From: Brachypodius melanocephalos | Lineage: Eukaryota > Chordata > Aves > Passeriformes > Pycnonotidae | Length of the DNA stretch: 64,000 bases | Assembly (NCBI GenBank): GCA_013398615.1 | Contig: VZSR01003818.1 | Coordinates: 567,034 to 631,033 of the forward strand | Reading direction: 5' to 3' | In this document: positions 33,601-55,500 of the stretch, piece after piece | Numbering within the stretch: the first letter of the stretch is position 1 | Layout: the number at the start of each line of letters is the position of its first letter | Program-made: the position numbers and the translations under genes | The notes under the pieces: model-generated | What the model was told of the DNA's origin: nothing | Databases searched by the model: none | The model's input: only the letters and a program-made list of their open reading frames with translations

Positions 33601-36415
33601 AGGAAACCTCTGCTTCCAGCCACTCGGATGTGGCTGGGAACAACCCAGCAAACACTTGGCCTCAGTAGCCAAGCAGTGCCATTGCTTGGGTAAAGACTCT
33701 TTGTTTCCTCCACAGTTCCTCAAGCTAGGAAAGAACATTCAGTTTCTGCTACTGGAACACCCAGAACAGCAAGAGCCCAATTGGGTCTGCAGAGGGCACC
33801 AGAACCTCCCATCAGCTCGGTGAGTATCTCTACACCTGAGGGAGCATGGGGAAGGGGGGCTGCAGCACCAAGGACACAATCATCTCCTTCCCACCCCAGT
33901 GCTGGGGCTGGCTGGGGGCATCAGGAACACATGCACCAGGGCTGCACTTGGCCCCCACCCCATGCTGGTGCATCCCGACATCCCTGCACATCCCCATGCA
34001 CCCCTGCTCTGTCCCTGCATCCCTGCTCTCCCTTGCAGAGCTCAGGTTGCCACAGTAACCACTCAGTCCCAGCCGTTCTTGCCACAAACGTGCTGCCACA
34101 GGTCAGCCCAGTTCAGCAGCTGCACCAGGGCCAGGGTCTTTCACCCCATGTCAGGGTAAGCAGAGCCCTCAGTCCTGGTGCCACCACAGCCAAATGCTGC
34201 ATTCTGAGCCAGGATGGGACACCTGTAGGGAAACAGGCAGGTTGTGTTCTCCAGGAATGGCTGGGAGATGGTGTTTTGGGAGACTGCACTGTGCTGGAGC
34301 TCTGGGTCTGACCTCTGCCACATGTGGCAGTGGAAGGCACCACTGCTTGGCTCTGCTCTGCTGTGTATAAATCTGGGTGTGATGCAATATTTGACTGTTG
34401 TGTTCCGAGCGCTGGAAGCAGGGATTGGGATGGCTCTTGGCTTGGGCAGCAGTGGCATGTGCTCTGCAGCTCAGCATGTGTTGCTATGGGAAGATCCTAC
34501 CCAGCAGCTGGGAGGGCAGAGGAGATGCTCAGGCTGGTCCTTGGGCAGATGGCAGCTGAGTCCCAGGGGTCTCTGCCTCCCACCCCTCACTGCAGACATG
34601 CTCATTCAGTTGCTTCGCCCTGGGGAGGGGTCTGGAACTGCAGATAAACTGTGGCCTCTCTAATCCCTGTCTGCTGCTTTATTCCCAAGGAACTGTCAAT
34701 ATTGCACAGCTCAGACACCCCAGGTACCAGAGGGACCCTAAACGAGCGCCTGCTCTGGACGGCCCCTGGTCCAGGGCTGCCCTGGCAGGTGGCTGCCCAT
34801 CCCCACGGGGCCACTCTGCGCCCGTCACGCAAGTGTCCGCATCCCAAGCGGATTATCTGCATTTGGAAACCCCTAATCCGTTTGCACGCTTGGCTCAGAC
34901 ACCGTCCCCACTCCTCCCCACTGTGCTGCGGCCCTGGGCAAGGAGCAAAGCCACCCCCTGACCTCCTTTCGGAGCCACAAACAACCTTATGCCCCGGCAC
35001 AGGCAGAAAGCAAGGGCTGCAGCCGTGCAGGGCTGGCTGGGGCAGAACGAGGGGGACAGGATGTTGGCAAGTGTCCCTTGCCCCAGGTGCCGCTGGGGTT
35101 TCACCCACCCAGCACAGGGACCTTCCCTGGGCACTTTCTCCTGCTGCACATCAGGCTTCTGGTGTTCCCAGAGCACTGACAGCAGGAACCCGGAGTTGGG
35201 AGCAGTGGCCCCTTGACCCCGTTACTCAGGGCTGGCCCCTGGCTAAGTGGGGCAGGTTCCAGCAGGGATGCAGTGGGCCCAGGGAGATAAGAAACCCCTG
35301 ATCCACAGGAATATGGAATGGGACACGATGTTCCTGACACCACACGGTTTGCAGATGAGTAAGAAAATTCCTTAGTCCTGGGTTCTCAACTCCATCCTGC
35401 AGCTGCCAGAGGGGAGCTGGTACCTGCCAGGGCAGGAGAAGGGGGTCCCTGCTGACAGGCTGGGCCTCATTCCTTTGTGAACTGCCTCCCACCCACAGCA
35501 CCCTGGGCTGCACCACTGAGGCAGGCAATGATCCAACAGAAAGATCCTGGGAGCAGGAATGAGTCTGTGGGGTCTGGGCAGAGCCCTGTTTTACTTTGAT
35601 GGTGAAATGGAGGGGTCCTGGAATGGGACTGGTTTCCAAAGCAGGGACATGGTCAGCTCAGACCAGGATGCTCCAGGGCACAGAAAGGGCAGAGAAGGCT
35701 CCAGGGTACCTCCAGAGCCTCAAACTATCCAGCACAGCTAGGTCCACATGACCTGCATGAACAATCCCCCTAATCCTGCTCTGACAGAGAAATAATCTCT
35801 CCCTCTTGGCCTCACCAGAGCACAAATGCTGGAATGATCCTTTTGTCCATAGTATTGCAGAGGGCTAGGAGTGCAAGTGCTGGGGTGGGATCCACCAGGG
35901 CAGAGCATGTCACTGTCACCAGCCAGTGCTCCCAATGTCATACACCCATCAGCCCTTGCCTTACAGAGCCTGGGACCTGCTGCCCCCAGTGTCAGCTCCA
36001 GCCCAGAGCCCATGGACCCCTAGGGCAGAAGCACTCGCAGGGGCCCCACTGCAGCCCCAGACACGCTGGGCTGAGAGCAGCCAGAGCAGGGCCCCAGTGC
36101 AGCCGTGTCCTCCCACGCTGGCACCGGCATTTCCTTTACACAAGTGGAGGAGACCCAGGCACGGCTCTGAGGCAGAGAAAGCAACCACGAGGGCTGGGAC
36201 GGGGCGACTGCCCCCTGCATGCCCTGGGAAGGGCCCTGCAGGCCCCGAGAAGGGGCAGCTGCCCACGCGTGCCGGGCAGGTGCCGGCAGTGCCGGAGCTG
36301 GCTCACGCCGAGCAAACCGCAGCTGCGGCACCGGGGCCGGATTGTGCTGACGGAGGCCCCAGTTCCCGGAGCAGGGTCAGGCGGGTGCCGCAGCCAGAGC
36401 CAAGTTCACATCCCA
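30601..36415. other. Intergenic region between STAT5 promoter area and STAT3 3' end
   Basis: No gene was recognised in 5.8 kb. AT-rich, motif-dense islands stand out at 32820-32940, 33225-33300 and 34815-34895. A low-complexity AATCCAATAAAATCCAATCC patch lies near 32436-32459. Mammals carry a second STAT5 gene between STAT5B and STAT3; no STAT5 exon or recognisable relic was seen here. Confidence 0.5.
34815..34895. promoter_or_regulatory. Candidate enhancer with inverted GGATTA/TAATCC pair
   Basis: GGATTA at 34850-34855 and TAATCC at 34874-34879 form an inverted pair of K50-homeodomain (OTX/PITX/CRX-type) cores. They are flanked by TGCATTT and TTTGCA half-octamers and by AAGCG and CGCTT. The arrangement is quasi-palindromic and non-coding. 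Function is inferred. Confidence 0.35.
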
Positions 36416-36435
36416 GAGCACGTCGCTTCAGGGCC

Positions 36436-36441
36436 TTTATT
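36436..36441 (-). terminator. STAT3: STAT3 polyadenylation signal
   Basis: Minus-strand AATAAA in an AT-rich block at 36430-36510, about 1.5 kb past the STAT3 stop codon. Further AATAAAA-like and TTTTATT stretches lie just upstream, so alternative ends are possible. The predicted mRNA end is near 36418. Confidence 0.65.
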
Positions 36442-37987
36442 TTGGAGAAAGTTAAAGCCTGTAGATACAGCAATAAAATATACAAAAAATAAAATTTTTT
36501 ACAGTATTGAATGCTGCCCTGGGCTCCAGGGACTGCGGCTGGAGGCAGCTGTGGTAAGCGAGCAGAGGGGCAAAGGGCCCTCATCGCCCCTGAGCATCTC
36601 CAGGGCCAGCCACAGACACCCTCATCCTGCTCCCACACAGCTTGGAGGGGATTGCCCAGACCCCACAGCCATGGGGATCCTCGCCTCTGCCCTCTGGTTC
36701 CCTACCCACCAGCTGTGATGCAACTTGGAGGGAGCAGCTCTCCCACTGCCTCCCCCACCCCTCCACTGCTCATCTGTGTCTGCCCACTGCATGGAAAGGG
36801 CAGGAGGGCTCCCCCAATTCTGGTAAATGCAGGACCACAACCATCAACCCCCAAGAAGTCATGACATCTGCTCTTCACGACACCCATGTCATTGTCCTGC
36901 ACTGCCCCACAGCAGGTTCCTCTCCTCCCATCCACCTGCTCCCTTCAACTCTTGCCCCTTCCCACCTTAACTGTGAGGGCCAACCTCCAACAGAAGTGCC
37001 ACACAAAGCCCCCAAGAAGCTGCAGACCCCATGCCTGGCCTGTCACAACCCACAGAGAAAGGGACAGGCCAGGTGCCCCACTGTCAGCCATGCTGGTTCC
37101 AATTGCCCAGGGTTCAACTGGGCTAACTCAGCACAGTGCTGGAAGCAAGGCCGTGCTCTCAGCACCAGCCTGGCCACAGGGAAGCCCCTGTGGCTTCACC
37201 CAGCTCCCAAAATGGGCCACAGCTGCAAATGCCATTTACACACAGGTGCCATTACTGGGTAGCAGGACTGCCCTACCTCAGGGATACCAGCCATCCCAAA
37301 AGGACCCCAGGCTGTTGGCATTAGCCAGACCACTGTGCCCAAAGCAGGAAGCTGGGGATAAGCACCAGCAGCTCCCAAACCTCTGGGTTCCCAGCAAAGC
37401 CAGGCTGAGTCCAGCAGGGACAGTGCCTGTTGAGTCCAGGGCAGGAGCACCTGGATACATCCACCTGCAGCTCCGAGCCCTGTACTGGTCATCCTGGCCA
37501 AAACCAGGGCCAGGCAGGTGCAGAGAGCACCCTGCAAGCTCTAGGAGGTGCTGGGAGCAGCAGGGCAGACCCTACCACATGGCCAATCCCCTCTGCAATT
37601 CCAGACTTGTAGGGTCTTGTGGGTTTGGGTGCAGGCAGTCAGGGCAGCAGCTTCCAGCAGTGGGACCAAGGTTGTGGAAGCGTTTGTAGGAACTGTGGCT
37701 GCAATTGGAGGCAAATAGGCACTTGAATGAGCAAAAATAATAGAAAACTGTTATGGAAGGAAATAGAAAAAGGTTCATCCCCCTCCCCCAGAGATGAGCG
37801 GCACCACCCCAGAGAGGGGCTGCTCTGTTGGGTCAGGTGAGGACCTGACCCATTCAGGGACCCCGGCCCCCGGCTGTTTCCGAGGGCAGGCCCGGAGCCG
37901 CTGCAGCCGAGTGGGACAAATCCGGGGGAGCGCTCTGGAGGTGGGAAGGCTGAGCCCGGGGAGGGCCCCGCGTGCCGGCGCAGCCCC

Positions 37988-49399
<11,412 letters not shown>

Positions 49400-49780
49400 C
49401 GGCGGTCCCGGCGGGCGGGGCGGCGGCTCCCGGTGACGGCGGCGATCGCGTCCGGCTGCGCCGAGGGACCGGACCTCCCACGGCCCGGCCCCACCCCGCA
49501 GTGACGTCACCATTCTACTGCCAATGGCGACTCGGTGTTCCCGCGGCCCCGCCCCGGCCGGCCTCCTACAGCCAATCAGCGCGGCCGTCGCGTGGCGCGT
49601 CACGGCGCGCAGCGAGGGGGCTGCCCCCCCAGCTATTCCCGGACGGCACCGCCTCCCGCCGCGGGGCTTCGCTAGGCAGAGGCGGTGCAGGGGGCCCGGG
49701 GGGGAGGCGACTGCCGGGAACAGCCGTGCGGGAAACCCAGCTGAGTTCCGGGCAGCGCCGTGACGTCACGCGGTCGCCGC
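49400..49780 (-). promoter_or_regulatory. STAT3: STAT3 CpG-island promoter and non-coding exon 1
   Basis: A strong GT donor (GCCG|gtgagc) on the minus strand places the 3' end of a non-coding exon at 49400. Just upstream are a perfect CRE palindrome GTGACGTCAC (49501-49510), a CCAAT at 49521-49525 and another CCAAT at 49572-49576. A second identical CRE palindrome is at 49760-49769. Mammalian STAT3 promoters are known to carry a CRE that cooperates with a STAT site in autoregulation. No TTCCnGGAA STAT site was seen here. The start site is unproven; the island could also drive a divergent transcript. Confidence 0.7.
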
Positions 49781-49862
49781 CGCCGCAGCCTCTTAAAGGG
49801 GCCGCGCCGCCTCGGGCGGGCCCGTGCGCCGCGCTGGGAGCAGCGCCCCCGCGTGGGGAAAG

Positions 49863-50152
49863 GGGGATCGGCCCCGTGGGGCAAACGGGGATGGATCCCT
49901 GTGTGGCTGTGGAGATGGATCCCTGTGGGGATCAGTCCGTGTGAGGCTGTGGGGATTGATCCTGTAGGACTGTGGGGATCAGTCCGTGTGGGGCTGTGGG
50001 GATCGGTCCCTGTGGGGCTGTGAGGATTGATTCCATAGAACTCTGGGGATCATCCCTGTGGGGCTGTGGGGATTGATCCCCTTGAAGCTCTGGGAATGGA
50101 TCCCTGTGGGACTCTGAGTGAGCAGAGCTGTGGGGATCAATCCCTGTGTGGC
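49863..50152. repeat. 23-24 bp minisatellite, about 12 copies
   Basis: Units of the form GGGATCGGTCCCTGTGGGGC followed by TGTG repeat with 23-24 bp period from the upstream edge of the STAT3 promoter to the end of the CAVIN1 transcript. Nearly every copy has a GATC or GATT core. It fills the entire space between the two genes. Confidence 0.9.
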
Positions 50153-50206
50153 AGCCCCTCCCCAGTGCCATGGACAGGCCACACACTGGTGGTTTACAAA
50201 AGAGAC

Positions 50207-50212
50207 TTTATT
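50207..50212 (-). terminator. CAVIN1: CAVIN1 polyadenylation signal
   Basis: Minus-strand AATAAA (GCAATAAAGTCTC) is followed within 20 bp by a likely cleavage region near 50190. It gives CAVIN1 a 3' UTR of about 1.74 kb. A minus-strand TATTTTATATTTTAG patch near 51760-51775 could be part of an earlier, weaker end. Confidence 0.75.
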
Positions 50213-51932
50213 GCTGCACTGCTGCCTGGGCACAGCCAGAGACAGGCGAGGATCACCCGGGCTTCTGCCACCCCGGCCCTGCTGTCCCGGCCCCGCTGCT
50301 CAGAGAAAACCCGCGTGAAAACTGCCTGTGGGCCTGCAGGAGACTCTGTGAGGGCAGGCAACCTGCGGGCTGGGGCCCATACTGGGCTGGGAACCACCAG
50401 CAGCCAAGAGCCAGGGCCCAGTGCCTCCCCACACCGGGAGCCTCGGGGCCACCAGTGTCTCAGGGCTGCCTGCAGCCGGCACACGGAACCGACCGGTCAC
50501 ACCTTCTGTGGGGAGGGAAGCTGTGGCAAGACCCCGAGGCCAGGACAGCACTGGACAATTTGAAGGAAAATAATTCTTAAAGGAAAAGCAAGTTTATATA
50601 TTGGGTTATGTGAACAGCAGCAGCCTCGTGCTGGGGGAGCAGGATGGGGAATGCAGGGCTGAGGCTTGCAGTGGGGGCCGAGTATGTAAGAACCAAGGCA
50701 GTCAGGCAGAGCCCCCAAGCCACCGTGTGCTGCCTTCGTGCTGCCTCACTCAGGGCACGGAGTGAAGCTGCAGAAAGCAGGACACAGGGAGGAAAGTACA
50801 GGATGTGGGCATGGGTATGAGCCTAAGCTGTGCCAGGATCCCTGCAGGAAGCAGACGCTTCAAAGTGCTCAAGGTCCGGTGCTGGACAGGTGTCAAGGCC
50901 TCTTTCTGATGGTCTAGAGCCTTGCATCGCAGCTGTGCACTCCATATCCCTCTGGAAACAAAGCCCTAGGCATGGTGGCTGCTCCAGCATCACTGCCTGC
51001 GTGTCCCCCTCTCCCAGGGCAGCAAGTGTGGACCTCACTGCCTGCTGCCACCACCTCTGTGGGTGTGGAGGGAGCAGATCCACCACCCCACCTCCATGCT
51101 GCTCCCTGCCCCAGGACTCGTCATGGACCCCGGATCTCTGACAGCCAGATCTGTGACCTGGGCAGGAAGCCTGCAGCTTGCACTGTTCCTGCCATGGTCC
51201 TGGGGCACAGTGGGGAGGAGCAGTGGGCCCCAGCTGTGTGACACCCTGCAAGCACCCATGGCAGGCCCAGCTGCAGAGTGGCTTCGTGCTAAAGTCACCC
51301 AGCCCTTGGGAGGGCAGAGAGGAGCAGCCCCACCTGCCCCAGGCCAGCTCAGCTTTGCCATGCACTGCCCATCAACAGGACTTGCTCAGCTCTTCCCTCC
51401 CATGCACCGGCTGCATCCCAGTTCCTCTGGTCCCCCGAAGGAGCAGCTGGTTTAGGTGCTGAGAGTCTTCTTGCCTGCAGGGCAGCTGTGCAGCCTGGCA
51501 CAGGGGGCTGGGTGGTGTGGGCTGGTGGGCTACGTGCAGGAAGCTTTCTTGACACCAGGTTTTTCTTATGGAGGACTCTTGAACGTTCAGCTCAACAGCC
51601 GTTGTCTTGGGATCAGCACTCTCCAGCTGGGTCAGGGCCCTGTCACTCAAAGCCCATCTTCAGGTGAGGGGCAAGAAGGCTGCAGCAGGAATGGTCTCTG
51701 AGGGTGATTTAGTAGTGTAAGAAAAACAGTTCCGTGTTCCTAATGTTTATGTGCTAAAAACTAAAATATAAAATACACCTTGTACAAGCAGGCAGGGGAT
51801 TGGCGTCGGCTCTGCAGGGTAAGAAGGATGCATTGTGTACAGTTCCCTGGGGCTCCAGGGCAGGGAGAGCTCGAAATGTGAGTGATAATGTGTTCAGCTG
51901 TCGTCCACAACCCTTGTGCTCTGCAGCCTGTC

Positions 51933-52598
51933 CTACTCGCTGTCACTCTTGTCCACCAGTACCGCGTCAGTCTCCTCCGTGATCTCCAGCAGTGTGTGCA
52001 TGTCAGGGCTCTCCCCACGCATCAGATCTGAATTTTCTCCTTCCTCTCCACCAACCTCCACCAGCTCTGTGGCTTTCACCTCCACCTCACCCTCTCTTAT
52101 TTTCTTGACATGGAAAGTGAAGGGTGGCACTTTGTAGACGGCTGTCTTGGACCTGGCATAGATGGTGTGGTCAGGGGTGAAAGACTTCCTCAGTTTGTCC
52201 CGAGAGCTCTTCATCTTCTCTCTCCTTTCATTAGTCACAATTTTAGTGCCCAGTTTGTTCATCCTCTTCTCCAGGTTGTGGCGGGTCTTCTCCAAGTTGT
52301 GGCGGGTCTTCTCCAGGTTTTCCTTGGTCTTTAGTTTAGTCTTTTCCATCTTCTCCTTTGAGAATGCCTTCTTAAAGTCATCCACTCTTTTCATGCCGCT
52401 CCTTTTGATGCGTTCTGCCCGTGACTCTTCGATAATCTCCTCAATCTCCACCTCCTCATCCGAGGAGAGCTGGATGTGGTCCTCCTCCGCATGGTCCTCA
52501 CCCACAGGGACCTCCTCACCCTCGCCTTCCTTCTCCAGCTTTTCACCTTCCTTTAAGGACTTGCTGATGCTCAGTTTAGATGGGAGCTTCACTTCATC
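51933..52598 (-). CDS. CAVIN1: CAVIN1 (PTRF), last coding exon
   Basis: Cavin-1 is the peripheral coat protein required to form caveolae with caveolin, and was first described as Pol I transcript release factor. The exon begins after an acceptor at 52599 with DEVKLPSKLSISKSLKEGEK and ends SDAVLVDKSDS-like (here TDAVLVDKSDSE). It gives 221 codons plus stop in phase 0. An acidic stretch ending in SSDEEVEIEE is followed by the basic VDDFKKAFSKEKMEKTK region (cavin HR2), a repeated NLEKTRH heptad, the conserved RDKLRKSFTPDH and the SKTAVYKVPPFTFHVKKIREG block. Human CAVIN1 has two coding exons with the break at the same DEVKLP junction. Exon 1 (about 156 residues, including the HR1 trimerisation coiled coil) was not found to the right edge and must lie beyond 64 kb. 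Confidence 0.97.
   Translation of the reverse strand, partial: DEVKLPSKLSISKSLKEGEKLEKEGEGEEVPVGEDHAEEDHIQLSSDEEVEIEEIIEESRAERIKRSGMKRVDDFKKAFSKEKMEKTKLKTKENLEKTRHNLEKTRHNLEKRMNKLGTKIVTNERREKMKSSRDKLRKSFTPDHTIYARSKTAVYKVPPFTFHVKKIREGEVEVKATELVEVGGEEGENSDLMRGESPDMHTLLEITEETDAVLVDKSDSE
52267..52329. repeat. 21-bp tandem repeat in the CAVIN1 coding exon
   Basis: Two near-perfect 21-bp copies (52267-52287, 52288-52308; one difference) and a diverged third encode consecutive NLEKTRH heptads. The copies keep the heptad register of the coiled coil. Confidence 0.9.
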
Positions 52599-55500
52599 CT
52601 GCAAGACACAGAGCGGAGCCAGTGAGACACACAGACACCGGCAACCCTGGAGCCAGCCCGTCCTCCCTCCCACGGTGCCACAGAGACATTGGCCTCCACC
52701 CAGACAAACACACCCAGGTACCTCAGGCCTGGGCTCATCCTCCCTTACTGCAGCTGATAAGTTATCGTGAAGAGATTCTGCTTAGGACTCTCCTGTACCA
52801 GGACTCAGGCACCAGCTCTGCTCACCCTAGGCTGGCTTCAAACTCATCTGTGATGCCAGAAGCACAGGAAAAGCAGCCCAGCACTGAAACTGGAGCCTTT
52901 TCCCTTCTTTCTCTGCCTGTGCCACAGTCGTGTGCCCTCCAGTTTCATCTTTATCCCATGACCTGGCTGTCGCAGCCCCTCAGTCCTGGATGCAGGACAG
53001 TGGTCTTCAGGTCTCCAGCCTGGCCAGGTCCAGCTGCAGCCCTGCAGGGCTGCAGAGGCACAGCTGGGGCTGAGAGTCTGGCCACAGCACCAGTGTGCAC
53101 ATGCTGTCCTGGCTGCCCCCAGGCTGCACTCAGACTTTCCCAAGGCCTCAGGATCCAGATGTGGGGCTGGGACATCTCTTGGGATGCAGCAGGCTGCCCT
53201 GTTTTTCCTATTTCTCCACTGGGGAATAAGTTAGAGAATTTGCCTGAGTCCATATCTGGAGATGGTAGAGACAGTGGTCCCAACTCACACAGCCTGGTCT
53301 GCAAGGATACACAGCTCTACTTGGGACAGGGCTGGATTCATTCAGCTTCTCCACGAGCCTGAGCCAGCCAAGTTTCTGATCCCAGTGGCAGAGGACAAGC
53401 ATGTGCCTGGGAGAGGGGCACAGGTCTGGAGTGGGATTGGTTTTCATCTGAGCAGCACATAGCATGCGTCCCTGCTGCAGTGATTCACCTCTCTGTTCCC
53501 AGGACAGGCTGGAAATAGCCCATCACTGTACAGAGCGTCACAGCTGCAGGGCTGCAGCTCACGCTCAGAAATTTATTGCCCAAGCAGTTCTAATCTACAG
53601 AGCTGGGTGGGAGGGGTGGCAGCTGCCAGGACCAGTGCTGTCAGAAATCCAGCAGCAGCCAAAGGGCAATGTGTGGAACGGACACACAGCACGCGGAGCT
53701 GCTGGGCTAAGGTTTGGAGAAGAGCGTGAGCAGCAGGATAGCCAGGTGCCATTCTGAGCCCTGGGGCAGGCAGCAGCAGAACGGAGCAAGGATGGGATTC
53801 CAATCCTGCACTGGCAGGAACCAGGCCCAGAGAAATGAAGGGGCAGTCCCTGGTGTACCCCAAGTGCTTGAAGTGCACGGCAAACGCTGGCACACTGGCA
53901 GTGATTTGCCTGCCCTCAGCTTGGGGAGGTGCCCTGGGACCCAGGAGGGTGACTTTGCTGTGGCACCTCCTATCCTCTGTGTGTCACAGAGCTGCCACTG
54001 CTCCACTGCAGCCGTGCATGAACGAGCTGCACAGGTGCCAAGACCCAGGACACCAGGGATGATGATTCCATCTAGCATGAGGAGGGGCGTTCCTGGCGCT
54101 GCCACAGGACAGAACATCCCGATCCCTGCTCAGCACCGGAATGGACGGCGTATGTGCACACCCTCACCCTGAGTGCTGTCCCACCGCACGCCACTGCCCT
54201 GCCTGACCAAGGTCACTGCCATTCTGTGGCTCTGGCCTGAGCTCCTGCACAGAGGCAGGAGGAGATGCCCTCCCAGCAGACACGAGTGCCATGCCCAGCC
54301 CTGTCTTCTCTTGCACCCCTGGAGAAGTGACACAGCTCATAGAACACGTGACTCCAGCACAGCTTCACCTGGGTGAAATTCAGATCCTCTCAGCTGCTTT
54401 CTCATTTTTTCCCAAGCATAGGTACTGTTCATTGGGCCAGTTGAAGTCCTGGAAGCACAAGGGCATCTGGAGAAACCTTTGCTAGCAGTGAAAAGCCAGC
54501 TCCTTGGAGCACTGGGCTCAGTGAGGATGGCACGGGCTGCAGTGTCTGTGGTGAAAACACAGAGCCTGCTGGAGTAGAGCTTTCATTCTGGGTTTTCTTC
54601 AGAGCAGAGAACTGTGCTGGGTGAAGCTCTTCACCCTCCAGATCACACATCAGGTCTCACATACTTTGTGGAGATTAAGGTGAAGTGACCAACATGTGTT
54701 TTCTTCATTTGATGAGCCACTTCAGCAGAAAACAATACACACATTCTCCAGAGGGCCAGGTCAGTCCAGGGCAAACCCACATCACAGGGAAAGCAGGGAT
54801 CCTGTTCTCCACAACAACACCTGCCAGAGTAATCCCAGAAACTTCCAGGGACCCTGCCCAGCCAGCAGAACATCAGGAACTCCAGCCACTTCCTTCCCTC
54901 TGAGGCAACACAATGAGCCAGAACAAAGGCATCCCCCTCTTGCCTGGCACGTCTGTCCCTGGAAATGGGCCATATCCTGCAAACCCTGATCCTATCAGCC
55001 CCTTGTGAGCTCCAGAACATGTGTTTGCAGAAAGAAACACCACCTCAATAACTCCAGGTCTGTCACATAAATAACAATCTTTCCTCGTGCTACACCAGTA
55101 TATCCAGCTCCTGACTGAATTTTCTGATGTGATGGGATGGGCTGCACCAGCAATGCTCCCATCCAGCCTCAGCAGCATCCTGCAGCTCTTCCCTCACAGC
55201 CACGAAGACACGGCCAGCAGCAGCTTTGGATACATGGGACAGTGGGAGCAACTCCTCTTGGGGTGCCTGCAGCTCTCCCTAATCCTGTACTGCACCTGGA
55301 GAGCAGCAGCTGCCCAGCTCTGTGACTCCATGGGCTGCACTCAGGCACTTCTCCCACTTCTGCCAGCCCCGCTCCATCCCCACAGCCCAACCCCAGCCCC
55401 GCAGCGCTCACAGCTCTGCTCTTGCCTCCGTCGAGAGGGACCTCATGGATCAGACCCAGAGCCACAGAGGGAGCACAGCCCTTCCCATACGTGAGGATCC

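Noticed and set aside
24761..36415. A second STAT5 gene or pseudogene
   Set aside because: No frame shows the SH2, coiled-coil or transactivation signatures found in the intact STAT5 at 16-21 kb.
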